Program-made: the position numbers and the translations under genes
NCBI GenBank assembly: GCA_000499405.2
Contig: HG738138.1
Span: 22,647,154 to 22,711,153, forward strand
Length of the DNA: 64,000 bases
Direction: 5' to 3'
DNA from: Onchocerca volvulus
Taxonomy: Eukaryota > Nematoda > Chromadorea > Rhabditida > Onchocercidae
The notes under the pieces: model-generated
Databases searched by the model: none
What the model was told of the DNA's origin: nothing
Seen by the model: only the letters and a program-made list of their open reading frames with translations
Shown here: piece after piece, positions 32,364 to 44,417 of the stretch
Layout of the letters: the number at the start of each line of letters is the position of its first letter
How positions within the stretch are numbered: position 1 is the stretch's first letter

Positions 32364-34379
32364 TTATGCATTAATGGGTGATGCAATTAACGGTAAGACC
32401 ATCATAGGTTTCGGTAAGTCATTCTGGAATACCGAACGTGGATTCGTATCATCTTTTCTTGCCTGAAATGTAGCAACAAATAAATAGATATCGAAATAAT
32501 AAAATAATAAATAACAGGAATTTGGGAAAAAACCAATGAATAAGATAAAGGTATAAAGATTATTGATCATCTGATAGTTCAAAAAAGATACCATAGCAGC
32601 CAAGAAAATCATTTTATCCACCTTAGCACCACCATTTTGACGAAAAATATCGATAGCCAATACCTGTCCTGGTTCAATGAAAGAATACACTGGATTTACA
32701 CGGTATAAATTATTATCGGAACATTTTACCTGAAATTTACTGCTAGAATTTCGGTTCCAATAATTAAATATATCATTAATAATTTAATTTGAAACTAAGA
32801 AGACATCGGAATTAATAATATAATAAATGTAAAAGCAAATGTAAAAAAAAAGAAAATTTTCCAATCGTAATGATGCGAAAATATAAAATGACAGGAAACT
32901 AATAGATTTATTTTAATGAATTTCATATTTGATTTTCTGTCATGTAAGTAAACTGAATAATTTTTAATGAAAAAAAAAAAAGTGACGTAAAATCAACTTT
33001 AAGTGCTCGACGTATACTGGTTGGATTGGAGATGAAAACTTTTTGAACACCTCCGTTTATATTCCAGTGTAACTCTACGGGTTCCATTTTCAGATCTTCC
33101 CGCTCTTCTAAAATCAATTCCTTGGCTCATTTCTAGGAATAAAAATCATACTTCTATCTTATTTGGAAATTTAGAAATTGTAGCAAATTTTACGATACAT
33201 GAATAATTTTCAGAAGTCAAATTACTTGATTAAATCACCAGTAAAAATTTAAAAACCGACATCTAAAACTATTTTTTAACCAATCTAGTGATTCATTTTT
33301 GCAGCTATTCATCGGCTAAAAATGTTGCTAATTTCGTTTACTGCTTAGAATTACTTAATAAATTACCTTCTGACTTCTTGCTCGTTTCCAACGATTTCTG
33401 AAAAAAATAATTCATTCAATAAAAATCTTTCATGAAATTTATTTTAAGCTCACTTTTAAGATCAAATTCGAATTCTCAATTATTATTTGATTTTTGTTCC
33501 GCAATTCTTTTTGAGATTATTACTGTTTAGTTATCTTAGCAATTGGACTCTACTCAAAAATTTGCATAATTTGTTATACTAATTAAGCTGATTTTCTCGT
33601 CTTCTGACACAAAGTTTACCAAAACTCTTGGTAAACTTCCTAAAACTTCGATCCTAATATAAGTTAAAATTTTAATGGATTAAAACCTTCAAGTCTTAAT
33701 TTCAACCTCACTCTTATATAAATTATCGATAACTTTAATTTATATTTTATGAAAGGATTTCATGTGTAGTAATAAAATAATGGAATAATTGATTTGATTG
33801 ATAATCGATTATTCCATTTCGGTAATGCTGAATCAAGTTGCAAAGATTTCAGTTTTCAGCTATTATCTCTCGACAAAATGAAGAAATAAATTTACCTTTA
33901 ACGAAGAACTTTGCCGCTTACGTGATCTGGAAAGCGATCCGTCTGATCGCGATTCTGTGCTGCGTGTTTTTTCTGTTTTCGATGTTTTAATGAATTCTTC
34001 TTTGCTCTTCGAGTTATTGCTTCTTGGCATTTTTGCTGGCTCTCTCTGAGATTTGTTTATCATCGTCGGCTAAAATTTCGAAATTATTAATTTAAGAACA
34101 ATTTCAAGAAAAAAAATTCCACTTCTCATCGAATTTTAAATTAAAAACAATCTATTTGCTTAAATCTTTCAATTAAAATCAGTATTATCTATGGATGAAA
34201 ATGTTGATCACCAGTTTAGTTAATTGATATTCATTATGCTAATTAATACTGTATCATTTGCTTGCAATTACTTCAGGTTTCGGTCGCGATGGTCCGCAGG
34301 AAATTAAGGTTGCTAAAATAGCAACCAACGGTACAACCACAAAACTAAACAGCATTTGCACGGCGATAAGCACTTCCAT
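32364..34379 (-). CDS. Membrane-anchored SSP/MSP-domain protein, copy 1 (219 aa)
   Basis: Six exons close in phase to 660 nt: 34272-34379, 33896-34069, 33367-33397, 32998-33107, 32592-32729 and 32364-32462. Residues 1-30 form one hydrophobic helix (from MEVLIAVQMLFSFVVVP to LISCG), probably a signal anchor. Residues 37-105 are a basic Ser/Lys/Arg-rich linker. From about residue 115 comes an MSP-type immunoglobulin-like domain: MEPVELHWNINGGVQKVFI, KCSDNNLYRVNPVYSFIEPG, RQNGGAKVDKMIFLAA, ending PKPMMVLPLIASPINA. The wording is nearest to the small sperm-specific class P (SSP) subfamily rather than cytoskeletal MSP. SSP proteins are usually about 107 residues with no membrane anchor, so the architecture here is longer. 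The role is unknown; a sperm membrane or organelle location is an inference from the family and the anchor. It is paralogous to the neighbouring gene at 35081-37412. Confidence 0.88.
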
Positions 34380-35080
34380 TACTTAACTGATAAATTACAC
34401 CCAAATTCCGAAATAACTAAAGGTTATTAACTACACGCCGGCAGAATTAATACTATAAGTGATTCGAAGTTTTATAATTCAACTTTATATAAGTTAAAAT
34501 ATGTAAATTAATTTGCATATTTCATTTCTCTCAAATAATTATAAAAAAATTTGCATATTTTTGTAATTTCGAAATCTTTGTATTTTATAATATTAATTTT
34601 TAAAGTTAGCTTTTCTGCAACTTCTGTGATTGAAAGCATTCTCACTTGATATTCCATTTTTGATTGTTTTAATTCTGTTAGAAATATTAGTTTAATCCAT
34701 CTTGCAATGGATCAGCACGATGATGATCCAGTTAATCACGATGCATTTGTAATAAAATTCAATATGTCAAAGTTCAGCATCCTTTATTGTTTCATTAATC
34801 AAGTTCGATTTCTTAATTTAGTATTAAAATAATTAAAATATGAAAAGCTTAGCTTTCAAGGCATCATAATAATCTTAAATGTGGAGTTTTATGTCATGAC
34901 ATATCTATCAATTCCTTCCGAACTGTTAATTTGCAACAGATAAGGGAGAAATGGTTTGAATCTCTTTTAATCAAATTTATTCTTATATTTTAGAAATGCT
35001 GAACAATTAGATGCATTTTTATCGAATTTATCAAATATTGATAATGAATTGATTTTATCATCGATAGTTGCAACACTACG
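34380..35080. other. 700-bp spacer between the tandem MSP-domain genes
   Basis: AT-rich sequence with no coding frame of note. It should hold the promoter of copy 1 and the 3' UTR of copy 2. The wide gap argues for separate promoters rather than an operon. Confidence 0.5.
34387..34397 (-). promoter_or_regulatory. Putative trans-splice acceptor of MSP-domain gene copy 1
   Basis: Minus-strand TTTATCAG is followed after seven bases by the ATG at 34379, a spacing usual for spliced-leader addition in nematodes. It is unverified. Confidence 0.35.
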
Positions 35081-37412
35081 CTAACTGTCGTGATTATTCA
35101 CTGTAAGAGGTAGCACAAGTAACGGATAAACTGATAATTTCTTGAATAGCATTGAAGCATTCTTGTCTGTCTCCATCGCCTGAAAAGATTTTTTGTGATA
35201 AGAACAGTCCTGAAATAGGAAGAAAATTGGAATTACTAATTTAATATCATGAAAATTATTAAATTTATATGTAAATTTAGAAATATATCATGATAATTGG
35301 GAATTCCAATTAGCCAGAAAAAAAAATGCTCGGTTTTAAATTCAAAAAATTTCTACTTCAGTCCAGAGGAAGACCATTTTATCAGTTTTTGAACCACCAT
35401 TTTGACGGACAACATCGATAGTAAACATTTGGCCTGGTTCAATAAAGCCAAAGACGTGACTGACACGATACAGGTGGTTATCAGAGCATTTTACCTTCAA
35501 AAATATTCGCTTCGCTATGATCGATCGAGAAAGATCGGAAAGTTATTCGGATATGTAAAAATTTGGGAATAGATTTTTGAGAATTTCAAAAATTAATCAA
35601 AAATTCCTCCATTATGTAAAAGTGTTGAGAATATTTTGGAATGAAATTAGATTCTAAATAAATTATAGCAGACGGATTCAGATAATGATAATAAAAATGA
35701 TAATAGTATCAGTTTTAAATCCGAGAAACTCTTTCTTTTCTCCAAATTCATCACACCTTGATCGCTCTTCGTTCATTGCTAGGATTCGTCAGGTAAACTC
35801 GTTGTACACCACCCGAAATATTCCAATTCAATGATTTTGGTTCTATCTTCAGTCCGTCTTCGAATTTCTCTGTAATGATTGTTTTGAGCATGAGTAAAAT
35901 TGTTTGATCGTGGCTTTTTTTTCATTTGAAATATTTCAGACGGAGAATTTATTCAAATTAAAATCATTAATGAAATGGTAAAAGTACCATCCAAATTGCG
36001 AGCTATCGAGCGTTCTACTTTTACAGTTGGAAGCTGAAATGCAAAATATTATATTTAGCTATTTTGGATTAATAACAGTAAATTCATTGATTGAATAACG
36101 TGATGAATATTTCATTACAATAATTCATGATTGAAATTTAATTTCAAATAATTCAATTTAATTTTGGACGATTTGAGATGATATTTTTCATCAAACTTTC
36201 AGAATCTATTATCATCATTTTATGTATTTTTGATTAATTAAACTGATTTCCACTTCTTATTCTTAATTAGCGGACAATTTAAATTTCCAAAAAAAATTTC
36301 CGATTTTTTAATGGCTTCTAAAGTATAAGGTTAATCAATGATTAGGTTTCTCCAGTCTTTGATCTTTGAATTTACTTAATTATCTTCAAAATTCGGTGCA
36401 AATATAACTGATTAGAAGTTTTACTGATTCAGCCGATAATTATTTTGCATTCACAAACATACCAAGCAAACCTCACCAGATTTGAAACTTCAATAAACTT
36501 TTGTTATGCCAATGTTTGATTCATGTTTTTATAAATTTGAGCTATAAAGTTCGTAAAATAAAACTTTTGGGAATTTGATTCTATATCTATTAAAAAAAAT
36601 TAGTACCTTCCGGAATCTCTGCAACCTGCTACTTCGTCTCGGTCTAGATGACAATCTTTCCACAGATCTGATTACTGGTGATGATTTAAGTTCTTCTGAC
36701 GATTTCGTTGATTTTCCGGTTTTTGATTTTGATTCCGATAATTTTTGCGATTTAGTACTCTGAAGAGCAAATAATTTTCAAGAATTATATGGATCAAGGT
36801 ATAAGAATAAGATGTTAGTTTTTTGGCAGTAATATCCAATTTTTTGAAAATATAAAGTGTTCAAATTTTGGAAGTTTGATTTATGATGTCTCAACTCTTG
36901 TATAGATAATTTTTTTATAAATTTCAAGAAAAAATTCTTGATCAGTATTGGGAAAAAGAAAAAAAAACAATGATATTGTTTTCTTTAAATTATTTTAGTT
37001 CTGTTCATCCATTAATGATCATTAATTATAGAAATCATTACCGCTGTACTTCCTACAGATTTTGTCCTGGCTTCTGATTTCTTCGCTCTCGTTTTTCTGA
37101 TTCGACTAGAATCCGTGATCGTGCGATTCGTACTGCTTTTTTCTTCCCTCACAGGCTAAAATTTAAGTAATCTTTAAAATAGATACACATATTTCATAAA
37201 ATATGGACACTAATTAATTAAGAGTGAAAATTTATAGAAATAATTACCGCTAATTAATTAGAATGAAACAGATAATGAAATAGAAAAGCTTAAATAACTA
37301 CTTTTCGTTGTGTTTCTCCACAACTAATTAATGAGGAAGTGAATAAAAGCAACGGAAGAATCACAAAACAAATCAATCCATATAGGATAGCTATCATCAT
37401 TGCCATAATCAT
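35081..37412 (-). CDS. Membrane-anchored SSP/MSP-domain protein, copy 2 (257 aa)
   Basis: Seven exons close in phase to 774 nt: 37302-37412, 37042-37155, 36607-36759, 35988-36033, 35757-35869, 35357-35494 and 35081-35179. Residues 1-32 are a hydrophobic anchor (MIMAMMIAILYGLICFVILP, then on to LISCG), matching copy 1 at its end. The linker is longer than in copy 1 and rich in Ser, Lys, Arg and Thr (KSKTGKSTKSSEELKSSP, RSSRLQRFRK). The C-terminal domain reads KIEPKSLNWNISGGVQRVYL, KCSDNHLYRVSHVFGFIEPG and RQNGGSKTDKMVFLWTE. The last two exons have exactly the same lengths as in copy 1 (138 and 99 nt), which shows a tandem duplication. The extreme C-terminus has diverged most. It lies head-to-head with the kinase at 37851. 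The start could also be the in-frame ATG at 37406. Confidence 0.87.
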
Positions 37413-37850
37413 CGAATTCTGTTTAGAAGAAAATAGAAAGGTCGAAGTTCCTATTTCATTTATACGAGGAATAAAAGTGATTGTCTTCTTGTAATTTCCA
37501 CTTTTTATATTATTCTTGAAAATTTGCATAATTATTCCACATTAAGTTATAAATTAATTAGCATAAATTTGTGTATTTCAAGAATTTTCTGCAAATAAAA
37601 ACTTTGAATATTTAAATTTTCCAAAATATTACGAATCAATAATTAAGTTAAGAAGAGGTACTTTTTAAATTATAATTCAAATTTGAATTTTGTAATTTTT
37701 ATTAAAAATTTATTAAAAAAATTTGCTTATTAAGAAATTTGTATAATGTGCAAATTTATTAATGACTATAAAGTAGTAGAAATATTGACAATAAGATGTT
37801 ACACTTTTTAGTTTTCATTGGTTCTACAACAACTTGCTACTTGATTCAGG
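37413..37850. promoter_or_regulatory. Divergent intergenic region, candidate shared promoter
   Basis: This 438-bp AT-rich segment separates the starts of the MSP-domain gene copy 2 (minus) and the CK1/TTBK-type kinase (plus). It must hold the 5' ends of both and could act as a bidirectional promoter. No specific factor site was identified. Confidence 0.5.
37419..37435 (-). promoter_or_regulatory. Trans-splice acceptor candidate of MSP-domain gene copy 2
   Basis: Minus-strand TTTTCTTCTAAACAG is an excellent acceptor and is followed six bases later by the ATG at 37412. It supports starting translation here rather than at the ATG at 37529, which would lie upstream of the splice site. Confidence 0.5.
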
Positions 37851-40140
37851 ATGGATAGCGAAGAAGAGGAAGATTTTGGCCTGAAAGCGGTCAGAAAATC
37901 GATTTCTTAGATTTCGAGTGGTACTTCTTGGTGGTCCAACTTCTCTCTGTTAAGCCAATTTCTACTATATTCAGGGCTCGGTGATTGAATCATCTCATGC
38001 AAAGTATACAATTGATAAATTGCTCGGTGAAGGTGGTTTTGGAGCTGTTTATCGGGTCCATGATACCAACAATCCGAGCATGGAATATGCTTTAAAAGTG
38101 GAACGGAAACTTGAAACTCGTAAAGATTCCAAACTCAAAATGGAGGTGCCAACACCACGTTGATATTTTAATGCATCAATCAAATTGATGATATTTGATT
38201 TGATATATGATAATATTTTTCAAAATGATTCAGTGATAGCATCGGTTTTATTATGATATTTTTGATAAGACTTATCATTCTGAACACGCAGTCCACGGTC
38301 CATATGTTGTGAATATGAACTTTTAGCTAGTTTTCTATCAAATCGTTGTGATTCTTGATAACTCATAATAATTTACGTCTTTCTACAGATCGCCATTTTG
38401 AAATTAGTTTCAATGGAACGAGCCGAAAAGTCACATTTTACAAAAATTATCGATCGAGGAAAGAAGGAGAAATTTTTTTTCCTTGTTATGCAACTTGTTG
38501 GAAAATCACTTGCTGATCTTAAATCTTTACGACCGCATAAAGTATTATTCCGATTTGAAATTCAATTCGATTATCTTATTATAAAGTGATCAAGTTCTGC
38601 TAACGAAAATAATATATCTTCCATATGATTCTGTAATCAAATAATCTAATTACAGTATCACTGATCATTTATCATTGATCATTAATCATATATCATTGAT
38701 CACTGATCAGATATCATTTATCACCAATCATATATCACTAATCACTGATCACATACCACTGACCACTGCTCATATATCATTAATCACTAATCACTGATCA
38801 TATATTATTGATCACTGCTCATATATTATTAATCAGTAATCAATGATCATATGAACACAATTGTAATAAAATACCTAATTAATATTATATAATGTGATAT
38901 AATTTCAGTCTTAATATCTAATAATCATGACATAATAATAATAGGGCAATGATAATCATCAACAACAAATAATCAAGAGAAGTTTTCGTATACCAATTTA
39001 AATTTTGTATTAAATTTTTATAAATAATTTGCTTGAAAGATAAGATAGAAAATGAAATAGAATTCACAACTTTGAAATGCTGCTTCTTTTGATATTATAA
39101 ATTTTTGATCTAATATTGATGATAATATTGTACTAACTGGCAGTATTGGTGTAATAATAATGATTGTGATAATGATAAGACTAAAAGATAATCATTTGTA
39201 ATTAAAACACTTTTAGCTGACTGCATTACTTAAATTAGGGAAAATTAAGATAAAATTTGAATAGCAATTAAAAGTATTATAGGTATTCTCAATACATACT
39301 GGTTTGGGAGCATCGATACAATGTCTGGAAGCAGTAGAGGATCTACACAAGTACGGTTTTATTCATCGAGATTTGAAACCCGCGAATTATGCAATTGGTC
39401 TTGGAGCTCAGATACGATGCGTTAGTAACAATCTTCAATTTTCAAATTATAATCAAACACTGGCAATAAAAAAAAAAAAATGCAATTAACTTGGATAAAA
39501 AAACTTGAGAAATTTTTAATCTGATGACTAAAAATATTAGGCTAACAACTGCTAAAACTAAATTTCAGATCTATATCCTTGATTTTGGGATAGCACGAAG
39601 AATCCTCAATGATAAGGGTGAAATTAAGACACCTCGTGTATCAGTTGGTTTTAAGGGTACTGTAAAATTTGCACCCATCGCATGCCATAAACGAAAAGAA
39701 TTGGGCCCAAAAGATGACTGTGAATCATGGTTTTACCTTCTTCTCGATCTTCTCATCGTGACAGGTTGGAATAACTTTTTCATCAAACTTCCGAACATTC
39801 GCCATTCCTGTCTCTTCAATGTTGGAAGTATTTCTAAAATCATTGAAGGTTTGCCGTGGAAGAAAATATCGGATAAGAATGAAGTGATGAAAGTGAAGGA
39901 AGAATGTCGCATGAATCGAGAAAAATTATTCTACGGAGTCAAATGTAAGGAAGAATTTGGCAGAATTTTAGAATACATTGATTCACTACATTATGAAGAT
40001 CGTGTTGATTATTCGTACATTTACGAATTATTGAAAACGGTATATTTTTACTCCATTTTTATTTTTTTGTCATTTTATTTTCTATTAAATCGATCAATAA
40101 TTGAGTCGATCTATTAAAATATTATCAGTTATTCCAATAA
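37851..40140 (+). CDS. CK1/TTBK-family protein kinase
   Basis: A serine/threonine kinase of the casein kinase 1 / tau-tubulin kinase-like group, strongly expanded in nematodes. Exons: 37851-37890 (MDSEEEEDFGLKA), 37975-38145 with glycine loop LLGEGGFGAVY and the catalytic Lys in YALKVE, 38389-38541 with LVMQLVGKSLADL, 39283-39420 with catalytic loop FIHRDLKPANYAIGLG, 39569-39764 with metal-binding ILDFGIAR and GFKGTVKFAP, and 39849-40038 with GLPWKKI. As in all CK1 kinases an APE motif is absent and the DDCESWFYLLLDL helix takes its place. All catalytic residues are intact, so it should be active. It is a bare kinase domain of roughly 310 residues with almost no tails. The end is uncertain: a 12-nt last exon (40129-40140, LFQ then stop) or read-through to about 40117. 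Many worm TTBK-like kinases are sperm-enriched, which fits its neighbours. Confidence 0.92.
38641..38868. repeat. Degenerate minisatellite in a kinase intron
   Basis: Many copies of short units related to TATCACTGATCA and ATATCATTGATCA repeat for about 230 bases inside the 741-bp intron between kinase exons. Units are about 10 bases and form higher-order blocks of roughly 20 to 30. The TGATCA palindrome recurs throughout. Confidence 0.85.
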
Positions 40141-42122
40141 AAAGTTAACAAAAAACAATCGGAGAAAGTTTGATAAGATGAGCGAAGTATTACTTTAATA
40201 ACCTAAGTATAATATCATTAACTCGTTATTTACTCATAGTGAAAAGTAACTATGATTGTGTCAAAATTTGTAGTCATCAGTAGTTTGTGAATGCAAATTG
40301 ACTGATCCGTACGACTGGGAAGAAACAGCGCGAAAGAAGTGATTTCTACGTCAAAATGATTTCTACGTCGAAAGTGATAAAATAAGTTAGCAACTTGATA
40401 GCGCGCTATATTTCTCTTCTTTCGTTTTAATGTTACAAAATTATTTTTGATAGCTTATCAAAGCCATTTCATCAATTGAATTGAAAACTTGAAAACTAAA
40501 AATCTTTAACTATATATAAAAATTCGATATGTTTATAGTGATTGTTTAACAAACTTGCATAAAGAAAAGAATCTAAAAAACTCTCGTGAAAGACTATTCG
40601 TTTCAATTAAAATTGAAAAATCTGGAAACAATTCAGACTCAAAATTTTTATTCTAATTTTTTCTCCCAATCGAAAATTTAAATCCAAAATTCTGGAATTA
40701 ATTGCCTATAACTATAATCTGAATCAAAAATTTCATCTATACTTATTGTGTAGTATCATTATGTAGAAGTACGAAAGGTATGATCATTATCTGGACGATT
40801 CCTGAAGTTTTAGAAAGTATCTGAAAGGTAAACATGGACATGTCCATTACTCATCAAAATTCTTCAAGCTGTCATCAGTATTTTGAATATGTTTTGCAAA
40901 TTCATGTGTTTTTTCTATCTAAATATTTTATATTTCTATCTAAATCTAAAAAAAAATTTCCATTTCTATCTAAATATACACAAAGGCATATGAAAATTCT
41001 TGAAAATCTCTAAGTGAAAATTTCCAAATCTCCAAATATATATGAAAATTCGCATCGATCATTACATTTTCATAAACATAATCCCTGAAGCTTAATAGTT
41101 GTAAAATTGTATAGATGAACAAAAACCTTTTTCTCATGTCTTTCATTTCCTCTTCTTTGTCTTAAAATATTGATTGTTACAAAACTTTGATTAGTATTTA
41201 TAAGTAGGCTCACTTTTCCGCTCAATGCGTGTAAAGGAGAATTCAATTAAATTGTAAGACTAGTAAATAAGTGCATCAAATGAAGATAATGAGATGAAGA
41301 GTTGCTTTTATTACTACGATTAACACTTAAATTGCACTAAAAGTTTGTTCAAGAAGAGATTGATAAGAATCTTTACACTTGGAAAAATACTTTTGCAATA
41401 ACACAGACTTATATAATATATTCAGAATTTGGCTATATGATGAATATATTCCAAAGGTTGCTGAGATTTACGAAAAACCTCTCTATTTTAATTGATTAAC
41501 AACATTTTCTTCAGTGACAGTTGAATAAATGTTCGTTCAAACTATCGGAAAACAAAAACATCTTAGCATTCTTTTTTCATTTTGTCAACCAAAAAATTTC
41601 GTTATCATTTAAAGACTCGCCTGAAACTTAGCAACACTTAATTAAAAAAATCTCAAAAAATTGAATCCCACGCTTATATAAGACGGGAAATATATATATC
41701 CTACGAAATCAGCACTTAATAAATTTCAAATTATTAAACTATTCTATGAGAAAATTTTAGAAATCTCAAAAAAAAAGCAAGCATATTTAAATACAGCGAA
41801 ATAAAAGAGGTTTAATAGTGTAAAAAGCAAAAAATTTTTCAGTACATTATCAACTCATGCATAACTTTTAAAAATTTCTTTATACACAAATTAATAAACT
41901 GAAACACAAAACAAAAATTTTGCATTTAAAAAGTGTGTTAAGTACATTTTTTGAATACATCAACATATTATCGAGTGCAGATAAATGAATAACATTGCGA
42001 CTTGTCAACATTAAAATCACAGTACCAATCATCTGAGAACAAAGTGAATTTTTCAATTATCCACATTTCTTAGAAATATTCATTTCTGTTCTAAGAAATA
42101 GACCAAATATACTTTAGAAGTA
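40141..42122. other. Convergent spacer between kinase and HDHD2-like gene
   Basis: Two kilobases of AT-rich DNA with no supported exon. A small direct repeat of TTTCTATCTAAAT units occurs at 40911-40980. It contains the 3' UTRs of two convergent genes. Confidence 0.5.
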
Positions 42123-44185
42123 TCATTTCACAAGATTTTTCTCGATCAAATCAACTGCCTCCACAAAAGTCTCCACACAATTTCTTGAAGCTGCAGGTAT
42201 TTCGAACTCATCGCCTATAAAATTAATTTTTAAATCCGTGAAATTCGGTATAATATGTAAATGGAATGTAATTTCGTAATCTTGACCAACTTTAGTTAGC
42301 AAGTTTTATTCAATTAAATATAAACATAGCATATGGCAATAGAAAATGAGCAAATCTTTCTATCTTTTTCACTTACAATGATATCGACAAAATATTTGTG
42401 TAAAATGTGTTCAAATTGCAGCTACTTACATAAAAACCAGAGTATATAAAATCAAAAATCAAATTGAAACGAAGAAAAAAAAATCGAAGAAACCTCTATA
42501 ATATTTGCCAGTTTTCACAAGAATCGCATGCATTCCAGCATTAATAGCTCCAAGAACGTCATCCCGAACATCGTCACCAATCATTACAACTTGCTGTGGC
42601 GTCAAAGATTCATCTATACTAGCTAAGGCCGCTAAAAAGAACGCACGTTCCGGTTTACCGACCACCTGAGACTAAAAAAGAACTGCATTTTCAGTATATT
42701 ATATGTAAACCACATCTTTTGGACTCCTTTTTTCTTTTTTTTATTTCATAAAAAATGATATCAAATCAATCTAAGAAGTGGCAAGATAACGCATAGATCT
42801 AGGCAAAATACACTGCACTATATAAAGCTAAAAAAAGAGTTACTTTAACATCAGCAGCATATTCAAGCGCTTCTACGAAAGGACCTGGTCCCAATGACAA
42901 ACCATCTTTTTGTTTATAATATCGTCCTTTATGAATGGCAATCAGTTTCGCACCGTCTAGCAATAGTCGAAATGCTTCATTCAAAGATGCAAAACTGAAT
43001 TTTGAGGGAGCAAGTCCAACAACTACTGCATTCGGTTTCTTAATATCCACATCTAGATCATGCTATCAGTTAGTTTTCTATGACAAATATTAATAAGTGT
43101 GTTGTCATTCACGAAGTAATGATATGATGACAAATAATTATTAAGGGTAAGAAAAAGAAAAATGTAAATTTACTGACTATTTTATAAAACGAAGAATAAA
43201 ATGCAATAAAATGACGAGAATTTACTGACTATTTTAAAAAACGAAGAATAAAATGAAATAAAATGACGGGCTAACTTATTCTTCAATCATACTTAACTAA
43301 ATAATTCCGTGAAATATTTGACAATATCAACCTGTGAAATCTTCAAGTGCAGCATTTTCTAGAAATAACATCGGTCGTAGATTGTCCTTTTTAATAAGAT
43401 GTTTAGCTGCTGCAAGTGAACTAAATATTTCTGACTGTGTAATATCCAATCCAAGCTTTGTAAGGCGTTCATACAGCCGATTCGCTGATTCCTGAAAGAA
43501 AATGGAATCAAATTCAAAAAGCAGAAATGAGTTTTTTCTCTTTTTTTGATTTTGAATTTGATTAGTTTTTCAAAACTGACTGAATAAATAAAGGCTAACG
43601 TCTAACAAGAAAAGATTTTGAATATTACATGAATTAATATAACATACAACAGCTATCTAAAAAACAGTAGCAACATTATTTTGAGCAATTTGCTATCTTA
43701 CTATATAATGAATGAATCGTAATCAAAAAAATTGAAATAAAATATCGATACGCATATTTAGATTATAAATTCCATTCAGCTCCTGGTAGAAATGATAGAT
43801 ATAGAAGAAATACCATGAATTTCATTATTTACATCTCTTGCAAAGAAACATAATAAGATAATATTAAATCAATATCAACAAGCAAAAAGGATTGCGAAAA
43901 CATAATAAAGTTATAAGTGTGAAACTAAGCAACAATTCATATTATTTGAAATTTGTTCGAAATTTCGAATTTCTCGGTTATAATAGATTTCACATGCAAC
44001 TTTATTAAATTAATTTACTGAAAAAGATGGAATACCTTTGTTGTATTGGTAACAAATTTGACAGCATAACGAGGATTGGATTTCAGTCGTCGTAAAGCTG
44101 CTGGAACTCCAGCAATACACATATCATCAATATGTAATGTTCCGGATAAATCTATTAATACGACAAGTCGTCCGGGTGATGCCAT
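42123..44185 (-). CDS. HDHD2: HDHD2-type haloacid dehalogenase-like protein (262 aa)
   Basis: Five exons close in phase to 789 nt: 44036-44185, 43332-43491, 42844-43052, 42494-42671 and 42123-42214. It is a cytosolic HAD-superfamily subclass IIA protein. Motif I is [14 protein letters not shown] at residues 8-21: the nucleophile Asp is present, but the second Asp of DxDxT is Ser, as in HDHD2 of other animals. Motif II is FVTNTTK (44-50). The cap region has [20 protein letters not shown] and [18 protein letters not shown]. Motif III/IV lies in [10 protein letters not shown] and [15 protein letters not shown]. The match to vertebrate HDHD2 is close over its whole length. No substrate is firmly established for HDHD2; related enzymes (LHPP, PGP) act on small phosphates or phosphoproteins. 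The start is set by family alignment. Confidence 0.95.
43168..43271. repeat. 52-bp tandem duplication in an HDHD2 intron
   Basis: Copies begin ATTTACTGACTATTTT at 43168 and 43220 and are nearly identical, ending AAAATGACG. The high identity suggests recent origin. It lies within the intron between exons 2 and 3. Confidence 0.85.
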
Positions 44186-44203
44186 CTCGATACAATTAAT
44201 TAC

Positions 44204-44215
44204 CTGCGTTAAATT
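44204..44215 (-). promoter_or_regulatory. Possible trans-splice acceptor of the HDHD2-like gene
   Basis: Minus-strand TTTAACGCAG precedes the ATG at 44185 by about 18 bases. With a coding exon ending 200 bases upstream on the same strand, this could be a downstream operon gene acceptor. It is unverified. Confidence 0.3.
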
Positions 44216-44417
44216 ATTTAAATTGCTTGAGCATACTGAATAATTTAAAACTTATTACTAATGCAAATCAATACAAATAATGCGTAGTTCCCTTAAATCC
44301 GCTATGTATGAATAAGGAAAGTTTATTCTTTTTAATATTTGGCAAAGTTTGGAAGTGTGGAATGGTTGACTAAGAAGAATTCATAAATTTGATTAATTCT
44401 TCTCAATTAATACATGC

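Noticed and set aside
38641..38868. CRISPR-like array
   Set aside because: Units are short, degenerate and contiguous with no unique spacers, and the context is a eukaryotic intron; it is a minisatellite.
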